DNA from: Thermoguttaceae bacterium
Lineage (GTDB): Bacteria > Planctomycetota > Planctomycetia > Pirellulales > Thermoguttaceae
Assembly (NCBI GenBank): GCA_017454585.1
Contig: JAFTCU010000344.1
Location: 1 to 12,445 of the forward strand
Length of the DNA: 12,445 nt
Reading direction: 5' to 3'
The position numbers and the translations under genes were made by a program. Every line of letters starts with the position of its first letter. The stretch's first letter is position 1. The notes beneath the pieces are model-generated. The model searched no databases. It was not told the origin of the DNA and was given only the letters and a program-made list of their open reading frames with translations. Shown piece after piece: positions 5,241 to 12,445 of the stretch.

Positions 5241-7247
5241 ATGGTTCAAACGATGCATACGGCTCCTGAAATTAACGAAAAACAAAAGCAGGCGATCCTC
5301 CAGGCCACAGGTCGCAAGGTGGCTTTGACAATTTGCAGATTCGAGAACAAGATTCTGAAGGAAGAATTGCTGGGAATCGGCGAAACTCCCATTTACGGAG
5401 CGTTTGTAAGTCTGAAACGTTTTCGTCAACTCCGTGCCTGCTGCGGAAGTCTCGGCGATTCGATTCCGCTCGCAGAAGCTCTGGACCAGGCAGCTTACCG
5501 TGCCGCCGTTGATGATATTCGGTTCCCACCGATCCAGAATCACGAAATCAACGACATGGAAATGGAGGTCTGGATCCTCCACTCACCTGAACTCATCGGG
5601 GCCAAAGGGGAAGATCGTGAGAAATACGTCGAAATCGGAAAGCACGGTTTAATGCTCATTCAGGGAGAACACCGCGGTCTGCTTCTGCCGGGAGTCGCAA
5701 CGGAATTAAAGCTCGATGCGAAACAGTTTCTCGAGGAAACCTGCAAAAAAGCCAGTCTTCCGGAAGGCGCGTGGAAAAATGAAAAGGCGCTCCTTTTCCG
5801 TTTCCAGGGCATTTTGCTCAAAGCGCGTCTGCGTGACATGGTGCCTGAAAAACTCGCCGCCCAGATTTTGATTCCTCCGCAAGGCCCGACTCGGGGAGAT
5901 TTGGCTAAACTCGCCGATCACTGCTACAAGAACATCGGGAAACTTTACGAAAACCAGATTCCTGATTTTTACCTTCCGGGAGCCTATGACGGGAACGTGA
6001 GCGGAGCGTGCCTCCGTGTTCGGCTTGATAAAATCAGCGCGGACTGCGCTCAGCTTTATATGACGAATCCGCAGCCCCTTCAATCCACGCTCCTCGGTCT
6101 CTCCCAAAACGCTACGATGGCGATGCGACAGAACGGGCTGAAACCCGCGAATCTCCAAAAAACCGCTCTTTGCGTTTTCTGGGATCCCAAGTCTTTGGGA
6201 AACGCGGGGACGGCAGACGTTTCTTCGATGGATTCCATGAAATCCGGGATCCTCGCCATCCGTTTCGGGAAATGGATCCTCGGTTACGCTCCGGGCAAAA
6301 AACCGGAAGCCATTCTGGAAGACGTCATGAAGAATTCCGGCTTCGAAAACGATGAATCCACAGAAATTATGAGCGTTCAGGTCGCCTGTACCGACATTGC
6401 GTTCATGACCTCCACCGTTCAAAAACCGCTGGTCCGTCAGGAACCTCGTAAAGCAGTCGTCGCGGGTCTTTTCTATCCGGCCCAGCCCGATGCTCTGGAA
6501 ACGATGAGAGACGAGTTTTTCTCGAAGGAGCCAGTCGAAAAGAAACCTTATCCGGGCGTTCTGGTTCCGCACGCCGGATGGAAATTCTCCGGAAAACTCA
6601 CCGCTCGAACACTTGAACAGGTCGATTTTTCCAATCGTATCCTCGTTTTTGCGCCGAAACATCACGCGGTAGGTGTGGACTGGGGCGTTTGCCCGACCCC
6701 GCGCTGGCTTGTGCCAGGCCGACCGATGGAAGGGGATGAAGGATTCAGCCGTGCGCTGGTGGAAGCCGTGCCGCGTTTTCAGCTGGATTCACTTTGCCAT
6801 GACCGTGAGCACTCAATCGAGGTGATCCTTCCGTTCCTGGCTAAACTCACGCCAGGCTCACACGTCGTTGGAGCCGTGATGGTAGGTGGTGAGCGTGAAC
6901 TGGCCAAATCCGCCAGGGAACTCGCTGATTGGATCCGCTCGTTACCGAAGCGTCCCACGTTGATCGCAAGCTCCGATATGAATCACTACGAATCTCAAGA
7001 AGAAACCCTCCGCAAGGATCAGCCGGTCATTGAGGCGATGCTGGCCCTCGACCCTGAAAAAATGCTGGCCATTTGCCGCGACGAACGTGTTTCCATGTGT
7101 GGGTGCTTGCCCTGCGCATTCATGATGATGACGTTGCGCGAGCTGGGGAAGCTGAACCGTGCCGTTCTGGTTGGACACACAACGAGCGGCGAAAACGGAG
7201 GTGATCAAAAGAGTGTTGTCGGTTACTGCGGCATACTGTTTGAATGA
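5241..7247 (+). CDS. AMMECR1-MEMO fusion protein (AmmeMemoRadiSam system proteins A+B)
   Basis: A 668-residue cytoplasmic protein. Residues ~10-197 are an AMMECR1 domain: YGAFVSLKR (52-60), LRACCGSLG (64-72, equivalent of the family LRGCIGT motif), PLAEALDQAAYRAAVDDIRFPPI (76-98), VEIGKHGLMLIQGEHRGLLLPGVA (130-153). Residues ~403-668 are a MEMO domain with all the residues equivalent to the human MEMO1 metal/active-site pocket: His444 (VPHAGW), His474/475 (APKHHAV), His582 (SSDMNHYE) and Cys620/622 (MCGCLP). Both families co-occur with a radical SAM enzyme in the AmmeMemoRadiSam system; its chemical role is not established to my knowledge, and the radical SAM partner is not in this window. 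The middle (~205-400) looks like a degenerate second AMMECR1 copy. The ATG at 5241 follows AGAGG by six bases; an ATG at 5253 is an alternative. A monocistronic gene. Confidence 0.93.
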   Translation: MVQTMHTAPEINEKQKQAILQATGRKVALTICRFENKILKEELLGIGETPIYGAFVSLKRFRQLRACCGSLGDSIPLAEALDQAAYRAAVDDIRFPPIQNHEINDMEMEVWILHSPELIGAKGEDREKYVEIGKHGLMLIQGEHRGLLLPGVATELKLDAKQFLEETCKKASLPEGAWKNEKALLFRFQGILLKARLRDMVPEKLAAQILIPPQGPTRGDLAKLADHCYKNIGKLYENQIPDFYLPGAYDGNVSGACLRVRLDKISADCAQLYMTNPQPLQSTLLGLSQNATMAMRQNGLKPANLQKTALCVFWDPKSLGNAGTADVSSMDSMKSGILAIRFGKWILGYAPGKKPEAILEDVMKNSGFENDESTEIMSVQVACTDIAFMTSTVQKPLVRQEPRKAVVAGLFYPAQPDALETMRDEFFSKEPVEKKPYPGVLVPHAGWKFSGKLTARTLEQVDFSNRILVFAPKHHAVGVDWGVCPTPRWLVPGRPMEGDEGFSRALVEAVPRFQLDSLCHDREHSIEVILPFLAKLTPGSHVVGAVMVGGERELAKSARELADWIRSLPKRPTLIASSDMNHYESQEETLRKDQPVIEAMLALDPEKMLAICRDERVSMCGCLPCAFMMMTLRELGKLNRAVLVGHTTSGENGGDQKSVVGYCGILFE

Positions 7248-7254
7248 TTTTTTC

Positions 7255-7311
7255 GGGGATGTGTTTCCTGGAAACGTTTCCCTAAAATTTTTTTGGAAAA
7301 TCCACATCCCC
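7255..7311. other. Branched inverted repeat after the MEMO fusion gene
   Basis: GGGGATGTG (7255-7263) pairs perfectly with CACATCCCC (7303-7311). Inside is a perfect 12-base palindrome, GGAAACGTTTCC (7270-7281), and a run of seven T. It begins eight bases after the stop codon and could end or stabilise the transcript, but it does not have the usual terminator layout because no T-run follows the outer stem. Confidence 0.5.
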
Positions 7312-7315
7312 CCCC

Positions 7316-7343
7316 TTGCGAAAATTCCAAAATACGTTATACT
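7316..7343 (+). promoter_or_regulatory. Promoter of the tRNA-Asp genes
   Basis: TTGCGA (7316-7321), a 16-base spacer, and TATACT (7338-7343), placing the start a few bases before the tRNA at 7358. Confidence 0.65.
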
Positions 7344-7357
7344 GTAATCAATCATTC

Positions 7358-7431
7358 GGGGTTGTAGCGCAACTGGTTAGCGCGTCGGCCTGTCACGCCG
7401 AAGGTTGCGGGTTCAAGTCCCGTCAACCTCG
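7358..7431 (+). tRNA. tRNA-Asp (GTC), first copy
   Basis: The 74-base cloverleaf is complete. The acceptor stem GGGGTTG pairs with CAACCTC (one G-T), the anticodon stem TCGGC/GCCGA carries loop CTGTCAC with anticodon GTC at 7392-7394, and the T arm GCGGG/CCCGT encloses TTCAAGT. The discriminator base is G, as expected for tRNA-Asp. CCA is not encoded. Confidence 0.97.
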
Positions 7432-7434
7432 CTG

Positions 7435-7473
7435 TTCACTCTCATTTCGGGAGGAGAGTGAATTTGATTTTTT
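7435..7473 (+). terminator. Hairpin and T-rich tract between the two tRNA genes
   Basis: TTCACTCTC (7435-7443) pairs perfectly with GAGAGTGAA (7454-7462), followed by TTTGATTTTTT. It begins three bases after the first tRNA and could terminate it or guide processing of a two-tRNA precursor. Confidence 0.65.
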
Positions 7474-7482
7474 CCCGAAAAC

Positions 7483-7556
7483 GGGGTTGTAGCGCAACTG
7501 GTTAGCGCGTCGGCCTGTCACGCCGAAGGTTGCGGGTTCAAGTCCCGTCAACCTCG
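7483..7556 (+). tRNA. tRNA-Asp (GTC), second identical copy
   Basis: Identical over all 74 bases to the copy at 7358-7431; anticodon GTC at 7517-7519, discriminator G. Flanking DNA differs within a few bases on either side, so the duplicated unit is the tRNA itself. I see no separate promoter in the 51-base gap, so it is probably read from the one upstream of the first copy. Confidence 0.97.
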
Positions 7557-7559
7557 CTG

Positions 7560-7595
7560 AAACTCGTAATTCCGTCAGGGGTCACGAGTTTTTTT
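7560..7595 (+). terminator. Terminator after the second tRNA-Asp
   Basis: AAACTCGT (7560-7567) pairs with ACGAGTTT (7584-7591) and the T-run continues to 7595. The loop is 16 bases and can partly pair internally. Confidence 0.8.
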
Positions 7596-7749
7596 ATGCC
7601 CTTCTCTTTAAAATGGTCAATCTGCGCAAGATTTAACGATCCTTCCGATTTTTCTAATTTTAACGATTTTATTATTCGATAAAAATTTTGAAGTACATCA
7701 TCAGGAGTAAACACCAGGATTTTAAAACGTTTTCCGAAAGGAGACCGAG

Positions 7750-9138
7750 ATGGAAATACACGGGAAAAATTTTCGCAGAAAACTTTACAGAACGTTATGC
7801 TTTGGACTGGAAATTTCACTTTGTCTGATTCTATGTGTTGGATACTCGTTCGGCGAGACACTGGAACAGGCGTGGGAAATTGCCATTCGGGAAAACAATC
7901 AGTTGAAGGCGAAACAACAGATCGTTGCCGCTGCGGATGCAGGCGGAGACGCTGCCCGAGCCGCGCGTATGCCGAAAGTCACGAATGCGACCGCGTACAC
8001 GGTCCTTTCGTCCCGACCAGAATATAACGCGGACCTTTCCCCTCTCGCTCCGGTAATGCAAGGGGCTGCGCAGGCGGTTCCGGCACTCGCTCCGGTCATC
8101 GCGTCAATGCCTTCCTCGGTCGCCCTCCCCGTTGCCAACCAGAATTTTTTGGCCTCGACGACGCAGGCTATCCTCCCGATCTACACGGGCGGAAAAATCA
8201 CGAGCCTCATCGATCAGGCTCAGGCCCGTGCGGACCAGGCGCGATTCGATGCACATATTGATCTGCTCGACCTGAAAATGGGCGTCACTGAAAACTACCT
8301 TCTCGTTCTTCGCCTGAATCGAATCGTTCAGGTCCTTCACGATACCCAGAGTGAACTGGAAGAGCACGTCCAGCACACGGCCTCACTGGTTCAAAAGGGA
8401 ATAGTTACCGAAAATATTCACCTCGCCGCGCAAGTTTCCAAGGCTGAAATCGACCAGCAGATCCTTCAGGCGGAACAGGGGTTCGATCTTTCCAAATCAG
8501 CGTATAACCGTTACCTCGCGCGGCCGCTCGACGCTCCGGTCAATCTGGAACCGATGGGCCTCAAACCTCTTTCGGGCGATTTGGAAATTCAAACTCAGCT
8601 CGCGCTGGAAAACCGGCCGGAGCTGAAAGCCCTGGCCTCCAAGGCGATCGAATCAGAAGCAAAATCCCGCGAATACCGTTCCGAGCGGCTTCCCAACATG
8701 GCCGTGGCCGGGGGTTACACGTACCTCGAAAACGATTCGTTGACGGAAAACAATTACGCCTCCGCATCGGTCTGTATGGTCTGGACGCCCATTGACGGCG
8801 GAGTCAGCCGATCCAAACAAAGAGCGGCCATGCATCAAATGACCGCTGTGAACCGGATGCGAGATGAAGCCCGGTCAGGAATTGAGCTTCAGGTACGTCA
8901 GGCGTGGCTGAATGAACGCGAGGCGCGCGGAAGACTGGACGTCGCGAGGCAGGCCGTCACACAAGCGACCCGAAACCTGGAAATCGTAAGAAAACAGTTC
9001 GAAGAAGGAGTTTCACCGCACTCTGACTACCTGCAGGCTGTTTCACTCAAGACTCAGGCCGAAGTAAATCTGGCAAACGCCCTGTGCGATGCGATCCTGG
9101 CCTCGTACAAAGTAAAAAGAGCGACGGGTACGATCTGA
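7750..9138 (+). CDS. TolC-family outer-membrane channel protein
   Basis: A 462-residue outer-membrane efflux protein, the trimeric exit duct for type I secretion or tripartite efflux pumps. It has a signal sequence (hydrophobic ~19-35, likely cut near SFG-ET), then the two-fold repeated helical layout of the family: ETLEQAWEIAIRENNQLKAKQQ at 36-57, and the second-half block LALENRPELKALASKAIESEAKSREYRSERLPNMAVAGGY around 285-325. LPIYTGGKI (142-150) and WTPIDGG (about 347-353) are the paired beta-barrel strand motifs. A Pro/Ala-rich segment (97-128) before the first strand is longer than usual. The ATG follows AAAGGAG (7737-7743) by six bases. No membrane-fusion protein, RND or ABC partner is in the window, so the substrate is unknown. 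It ends two bases from the convergent DUF1559 gene. Confidence 0.93.
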   Translation: MEIHGKNFRRKLYRTLCFGLEISLCLILCVGYSFGETLEQAWEIAIRENNQLKAKQQIVAAADAGGDAARAARMPKVTNATAYTVLSSRPEYNADLSPLAPVMQGAAQAVPALAPVIASMPSSVALPVANQNFLASTTQAILPIYTGGKITSLIDQAQARADQARFDAHIDLLDLKMGVTENYLLVLRLNRIVQVLHDTQSELEEHVQHTASLVQKGIVTENIHLAAQVSKAEIDQQILQAEQGFDLSKSAYNRYLARPLDAPVNLEPMGLKPLSGDLEIQTQLALENRPELKALASKAIESEAKSREYRSERLPNMAVAGGYTYLENDSLTENNYASASVCMVWTPIDGGVSRSKQRAAMHQMTAVNRMRDEARSGIELQVRQAWLNEREARGRLDVARQAVTQATRNLEIVRKQFEEGVSPHSDYLQAVSLKTQAEVNLANALCDAILASYKVKRATGTI

Positions 9139-9140
9139 TT

Positions 9141-10118
9141 TCATTCGTAAGACTGGAGCGCTCTGCCGTCGTTTCGGATCCCCAGGTCGCGGTGCGTCTC
9201 GGCATCGATCGAGTAGGAGATCCGATGGACCGAGCCGTCGCACATCGTAATCCCAAACGTGCCGGCGTGCGTACTGCCGAAACGGCTTGACGAATTATCG
9301 TAATTAATACGGTCCTGCATCGGCGGATAACTCGTCGAGGTACTTCGTACCACGTCGTTGTCGTGCCCGATGTACATTCCAAAATCGTCCCCGTCATCCA
9401 CGTCAGTCGTGCCGCTTGCGAAATAAGAATTAGGGCGCAGGTACCGCTCGCCGATGAGGTACGTATTTGAGGTTCCGTCTCGGATCTCACCAAACGAGAC
9501 CTTGCTCACGGCATAGATCACGCCGTCGCCGGTCGGCTGCCACGAATTGTTATTGATGTACGTCATCCCGTTGGCCAAAGAGGTCGGGCTCGTGGAACGG
9601 AACGCGCTCCCGGAGCCGCAGCAGCCGGCGTAGTCGCTCTTCGCGATCTGATTCGGAAGCGAAGAATTGTAACGTGTGCGGTTATTCTGGCCGAAACTCA
9701 GAGATGCGGAACGCCGTGACGGGCAGTTCGCGATGGTGAGCGGGGTCTGGATCATCGTCGTCGCGCCGTCTTTCTGCTGCTGCGTGATCGTGTCGGGCTG
9801 GCCGTCGGACGGTAACTGATAAAGTGCGGACTGCTCCATAAACGGAAGCAGCGAGTAGAACCACCCTCCCGTCTGTTTTTGGCCGAAACCGCGGTCCGGG
9901 TCGCCGACCCACTCAAGATTCCAGCCGCCCGAAGGGAGGATCTTTGAGCTGGACTCGTGATTCATGGCAGCCAGCCCGAGGTTCTTGAGATTGTTCCCGC
10001 ACTGCATCTGCCGTGCCGCCTCACGAGCCTGCTGCACAGCAGGCAAAAGAAGCCCGACCAGCATCCCAATGATGGCAATGACGACCAAAAGCTCAACGAG
10101 TGTAAAGGCGCGTTTCAT
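9141..10118 (-). CDS. DUF1559 prepilin-like protein (planctomycete type)
   Basis: A 325-residue secreted protein with a type IV prepilin-like leader, MKRAFTLVELLVVIAIIGMLVGLLLP, where prepilin peptidase would cut before Phe5 (Ala instead of the usual Gly at -1). Directly after comes AVQQAREAARQMQCGNNLKNLGLA, the hallmark of the DUF1559 family, which is massively expanded in planctomycetes. Further family blocks are LLPFMEQSALY (90-100), KSDYAGCCGSG (160-170), EIRDGTSNTYLIGER (211-225) and THAGTFGITMCDGSVHRIS (283-301). The rest is Ser/Thr/Asn-rich, as expected of an extracellular pseudopilin; individual functions in the family are unknown. The ATG at 10116-10118 was chosen because it starts the leader; the ribosome site is weak, and an upstream start at 10181 would bury the leader. 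It follows the PEP-CTERM gene on the same strand by 87 bases, with a hairpin between. Confidence 0.93.
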   Translation of the reverse strand: MKRAFTLVELLVVIAIIGMLVGLLLPAVQQAREAARQMQCGNNLKNLGLAAMNHESSSKILPSGGWNLEWVGDPDRGFGQKQTGGWFYSLLPFMEQSALYQLPSDGQPDTITQQQKDGATTMIQTPLTIANCPSRRSASLSFGQNNRTRYNSSLPNQIAKSDYAGCCGSGSAFRSTSPTSLANGMTYINNNSWQPTGDGVIYAVSKVSFGEIRDGTSNTYLIGERYLRPNSYFASGTTDVDDGDDFGMYIGHDNDVVRSTSTSYPPMQDRINYDNSSSRFGSTHAGTFGITMCDGSVHRISYSIDAETHRDLGIRNDGRALQSYE

Positions 10119-10160
10119 ATAGCTACCCGAAAGAAAAGGCAGAACGTTTTTACGTGAGGG

Positions 10161-10193
10161 AAAACGAGGGACCCGCCCCAAACGAGCCCCTCG
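10161..10193 (-). terminator. Terminator after the PEP-CTERM protein gene
   Basis: On the minus strand, CGAGGGGCTCG (10193-10183) pairs with CGGGTCCCTCG (10175-10165), an 11-bp stem with two G-T pairs and a 7-base loop, followed by TTTT (10164-10161). The short T-run suggests incomplete termination, and I see no clear promoter for the next gene in the remaining 42 bases. Confidence 0.7.
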
Positions 10194-10205
10194 CGGAAGA
10201 ACAAA

Positions 10206-12445
10206 TCAGCGGCGACGTTTCAGACCGTACAAAACTCCAAGCCCCATCAGAAGCAGGACCCAGGTGGCGGGTTCCGGAACGCCGGACGTCGCGAGACTGA
10301 GCGCATTTCCGGCGGCATTCAGGCCAAGACCGGCCAAATCCCCATGAACGGTCAGACTGGAGAAGGATCCCCACGAGTCCGTATTGAACAGTTTATAGCC
10401 GTTCAAAAGGTTCGCGTTACTCTCCCAATCCACATCTTCATCGAGGAAAAGTTCCAGTGCGGAGCCGTTAACGTTAAAGTTATTCGCCTGAATAGTCTGA
10501 CCGAGGAGTTCATCATCTTTAACCGTCAGATTCACCTGGATCCTCGTATCCTCCGTGGCCGTAATCGTGCCGGCAGAAGTGACCATGCCCAAATTATCCA
10601 CGGGCGTGGAAGTAAGGAGTTTCCACTCGTTTCCGGACGTCGTGATCGGGGAATCAAGCGCCGTCAAATCGAACGCCACGTCTTTCAGGTCCATCGTTTG
10701 AGCAGACAGGAAGGTAAATTCCTGTTTGCGCTGTTCTTTTGTGTTTCCTTCGATTTGAATCTCGCGGGTCTGAATGATCGGACGGAACGTTCCGCCGCCG
10801 TCGATCGTCCAGTTCACGTTCATCGCGGAAACCCGGGAACAGATCTCCAGCACGGCATCGGGTTCGATCGTCAAAGAATCGTTACGGATCTGGAACATAT
10901 AAGCGTCGATCGTGGACGTTTTGCCCTCTCCCTTCACCGTGATCGGTTTGGTCATAAGGTAGTTGCCGTAATCATTAGCCTGACGACCGATCGAGTACGA
11001 GGTAATTTTCCCGCCTTCCAGCACAACAGAGGCTGGCACGGTCACCTGAGCGGAGCCGTCATTACCCGATGTGCGCGTTATGGAGTTCGTCATGACCGCG
11101 CCGTCTTTCAGCGTGATCGTCGAGACGGAACTCGTATTGGCGTAACCGAGCGGGTCGTTGATCGCGAAGTCCACCAGTGCGCTGCTTCCCGTCGCGTTAA
11201 TGGTTCCGCGGACGTTGCTGCTGTTGTTGCCCTGTCTGACAGAAGCAAGGCGAAGCGTACCGGCGACGTTATACGTGGCATTCGACGCGTGGTCGCTGTT
11301 CGAGGTTGAGTGGAAATACAGCGTAGCTCCTTCCGCGACCGTGACGGTGGAATTATTGAAAATCTTCGATTCCCCGGTGAGTTCGAGCGTTCCTTCCCGG
11401 ACTTCCACTTTTCCGGCATTAATATCATTCGAATATTGACCAATGGCCCCTCTGGCGAGAGTCATGGTCCCTTTGCCGGTTTTATAGATCCCACTTGAAA
11501 CGGAGCTGTCACCTTCACCCGTGCCATTATCGAAAGTAAGGTTGGCGTTGACGACCAGATTCGCCCCTTCCGCCACATCAAAACCGGACCACTTGCCGCG
11601 GAAACGGATCCCCTTGGAAGTCGCCAGCGTGTTGATGGTCGTCGTACCGCTGACCACATTGATCACTTCGTCACCAACCCAGCCTCCATTCATGAGAAAA
11701 CCGCCGTAGTCCGCGTGACCAACGGTCGTGGATTCGATCGTGTTGGTTCCCGTGAACTGGAACTTGGTGTCCAGCGTCGTATAATACTCAGCGTTGATCG
11801 TGGAATTTGCGACGTTGGAAGTGCCTTTCTGATGGTAGATCCCGTCCTGCGCTTTTACGTTGACTTGCGCGTTCGTCAGCGTGAGCGAGACACCAGCCAG
11901 CGCTTGCCCCGCTTCAACATTCAGAATTGCGCCCTCTTTGACCGTCAGATTATTTTGGAGTTTTGCCCCTTTGAGAGTAACCGTTCCCGCGCCGGTAAAC
12001 GTGACGTTCGAGGACGCTTTGGCGGTGGACTCGATGTCGAACGTGGTCCCTTCCGCGAGATTGATCGTGGCACCGGTGTAAATGCTGCCCTGGTTGGCGA
12101 GCTGGACCTTGCCAGCCTGAACGATGAACGTGGACGCCGAGAATTCCGTGGCGCCGTTATTGTGGGTAGCGCCGATCACGCCGTTCTTCACGACGAGCAG
12201 ACCCGCGCCCTTTTTGGTCAGATTATGGCTTTGATCCGCCGCGTTGTAAGTGTTATAAAGACCGCCGTTTACGGTCAGCGTGGCCCCAGTGCCGACCTCG
12301 ATCGGGTATGCGTTATTCCGGAGCGAGCCGTAAGTGTAGGTCGTATTGTCCGACCCGTAAAAATTGATGGTCGCCGTGCCGGTAGTCGTTTTAAGAAATC
12401 CCCCGTTGAGAAGCAGCGCGCCGTAGCCGTTATTCCCTTTATTGT
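10206..12445 (-). CDS. Large beta-strand-repeat surface protein with PEP-CTERM signal (5' end outside window)
   Basis: The frame stays open to the window edge, so the visible ~745 residues are the C-terminal part; a GTG at 12189-12191 is internal, not the start. The body is a long series of short beta repeats rich in G, N, T and V, with autotransporter-associated beta-strand (PATR-like) motifs such as LTKKGAGLLVVKNGV, IYKTGKGTMTLARGAIG and AGKVEVREGTLELTGES, typical of a beta-helix passenger. It ends GVPEPATWVLLLMGLGVLYGLKRRR: a PEP motif, a hydrophobic helix and an Arg cluster, the signal handled by exosortase for surface anchoring. It therefore does not end in an autotransporter barrel. The likely role is adhesion or matrix structure, by analogy only. 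It is followed by a terminator hairpin, then the DUF1559 gene. Confidence 0.9.
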   Translation of the reverse strand, partial: NKGNNGYGALLLNGGFLKTTTGTATINFYGSDNTTYTYGSLRNNAYPIEVGTGATLTVNGGLYNTYNAADQSHNLTKKGAGLLVVKNGVIGATHNNGATEFSASTFIVQAGKVQLANQGSIYTGATINLAEGTTFDIESTAKASSNVTFTGAGTVTLKGAKLQNNLTVKEGAILNVEAGQALAGVSLTLTNAQVNVKAQDGIYHQKGTSNVANSTINAEYYTTLDTKFQFTGTNTIESTTVGHADYGGFLMNGGWVGDEVINVVSGTTTINTLATSKGIRFRGKWSGFDVAEGANLVVNANLTFDNGTGEGDSSVSSGIYKTGKGTMTLARGAIGQYSNDINAGKVEVREGTLELTGESKIFNNSTVTVAEGATLYFHSTSNSDHASNATYNVAGTLRLASVRQGNNSSNVRGTINATGSSALVDFAINDPLGYANTSSVSTITLKDGAVMTNSITRTSGNDGSAQVTVPASVVLEGGKITSYSIGRQANDYGNYLMTKPITVKGEGKTSTIDAYMFQIRNDSLTIEPDAVLEICSRVSAMNVNWTIDGGGTFRPIIQTREIQIEGNTKEQRKQEFTFLSAQTMDLKDVAFDLTALDSPITTSGNEWKLLTSTPVDNLGMVTSAGTITATEDTRIQVNLTVKDDELLGQTIQANNFNVNGSALELFLDEDVDWESNANLLNGYKLFNTDSWGSFSSLTVHGDLAGLGLNAAGNALSLATSGVPEPATWVLLLMGLGVLYGLKRRR

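Noticed and set aside
5706..6665. Minus-strand 319-aa open frame
   Set aside because: Shadow of the AMMECR1-MEMO gene; no recognisable motif.
10344..11309. Plus-strand 321-aa open frame
   Set aside because: It is antisense to the PEP-CTERM protein, basic and Arg/His-rich as shadow frames in this composition are, with no family motif.

Overview
The window looks like chromosomal DNA from a planctomycete, or a close relative in the PVC group. The evidence is a DUF1559 prepilin-like protein with an FTLVELLVVIAIIG leader, a very large beta-strand-repeat protein ending in a PEP-CTERM (exosortase) signal, an AMMECR1-MEMO fusion, and a mid-range GC genome with AT-rich intergenic regions. The genes present (aconitase, UppP, RsmD, a 6-pyruvoyl-tetrahydropterin synthase relative, TolC, two tRNA-Asp) are mostly housekeeping and cell-envelope functions. 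I cannot name the genus.

Layout. 1-495: 3' end of an AcnA-type aconitase. 502-614: a near-palindromic dispersed repeat. 633-1358: PTPS/QueD-family protein with a long central insert, its stop codon lying inside a heptamer repeat; a strong terminator follows. About 1490-2245: an AT-rich island with two successive promoter-RBS-small ORF units (82 aa and 47 aa, neither recognised). The second runs into a second palindromic element (2156-2264) whose ends are heptamer repeats. 2264-3821, minus strand: rsmD then uppP. 4008-4844, minus strand: a secreted, extremely repetitive Ala/Glu/Lys protein with its own promoter and terminator. 5241-7247: AMMECR1-MEMO fusion. 7358-7556: two identical tRNA-Asp(GTC) genes, each followed by a hairpin. 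7750-9138: TolC-family outer-membrane protein, tail to tail with a DUF1559 pseudopilin-like gene (9141-10118, minus). 10206-12445, minus: the C-terminal part of a PEP-CTERM adhesin-like protein whose start is outside the window.

How the genes relate. No single pathway is visible. Several products are envelope or surface proteins (UppP, the EAK-repeat secreted protein, TolC, the DUF1559 protein, the PEP-CTERM protein), but except for rsmD-uppP and perhaps the PEP-CTERM/DUF1559 pair they seem to be separate transcription units. The most interesting points are the EAK-repeat secreted protein, the apparent second degenerate AMMECR1-like domain in the MEMO fusion, and two families of palindromic repeats sitting at the 3' ends of genes, where they define or alter the stop codons. 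I did not find a convincing new multi-gene system.
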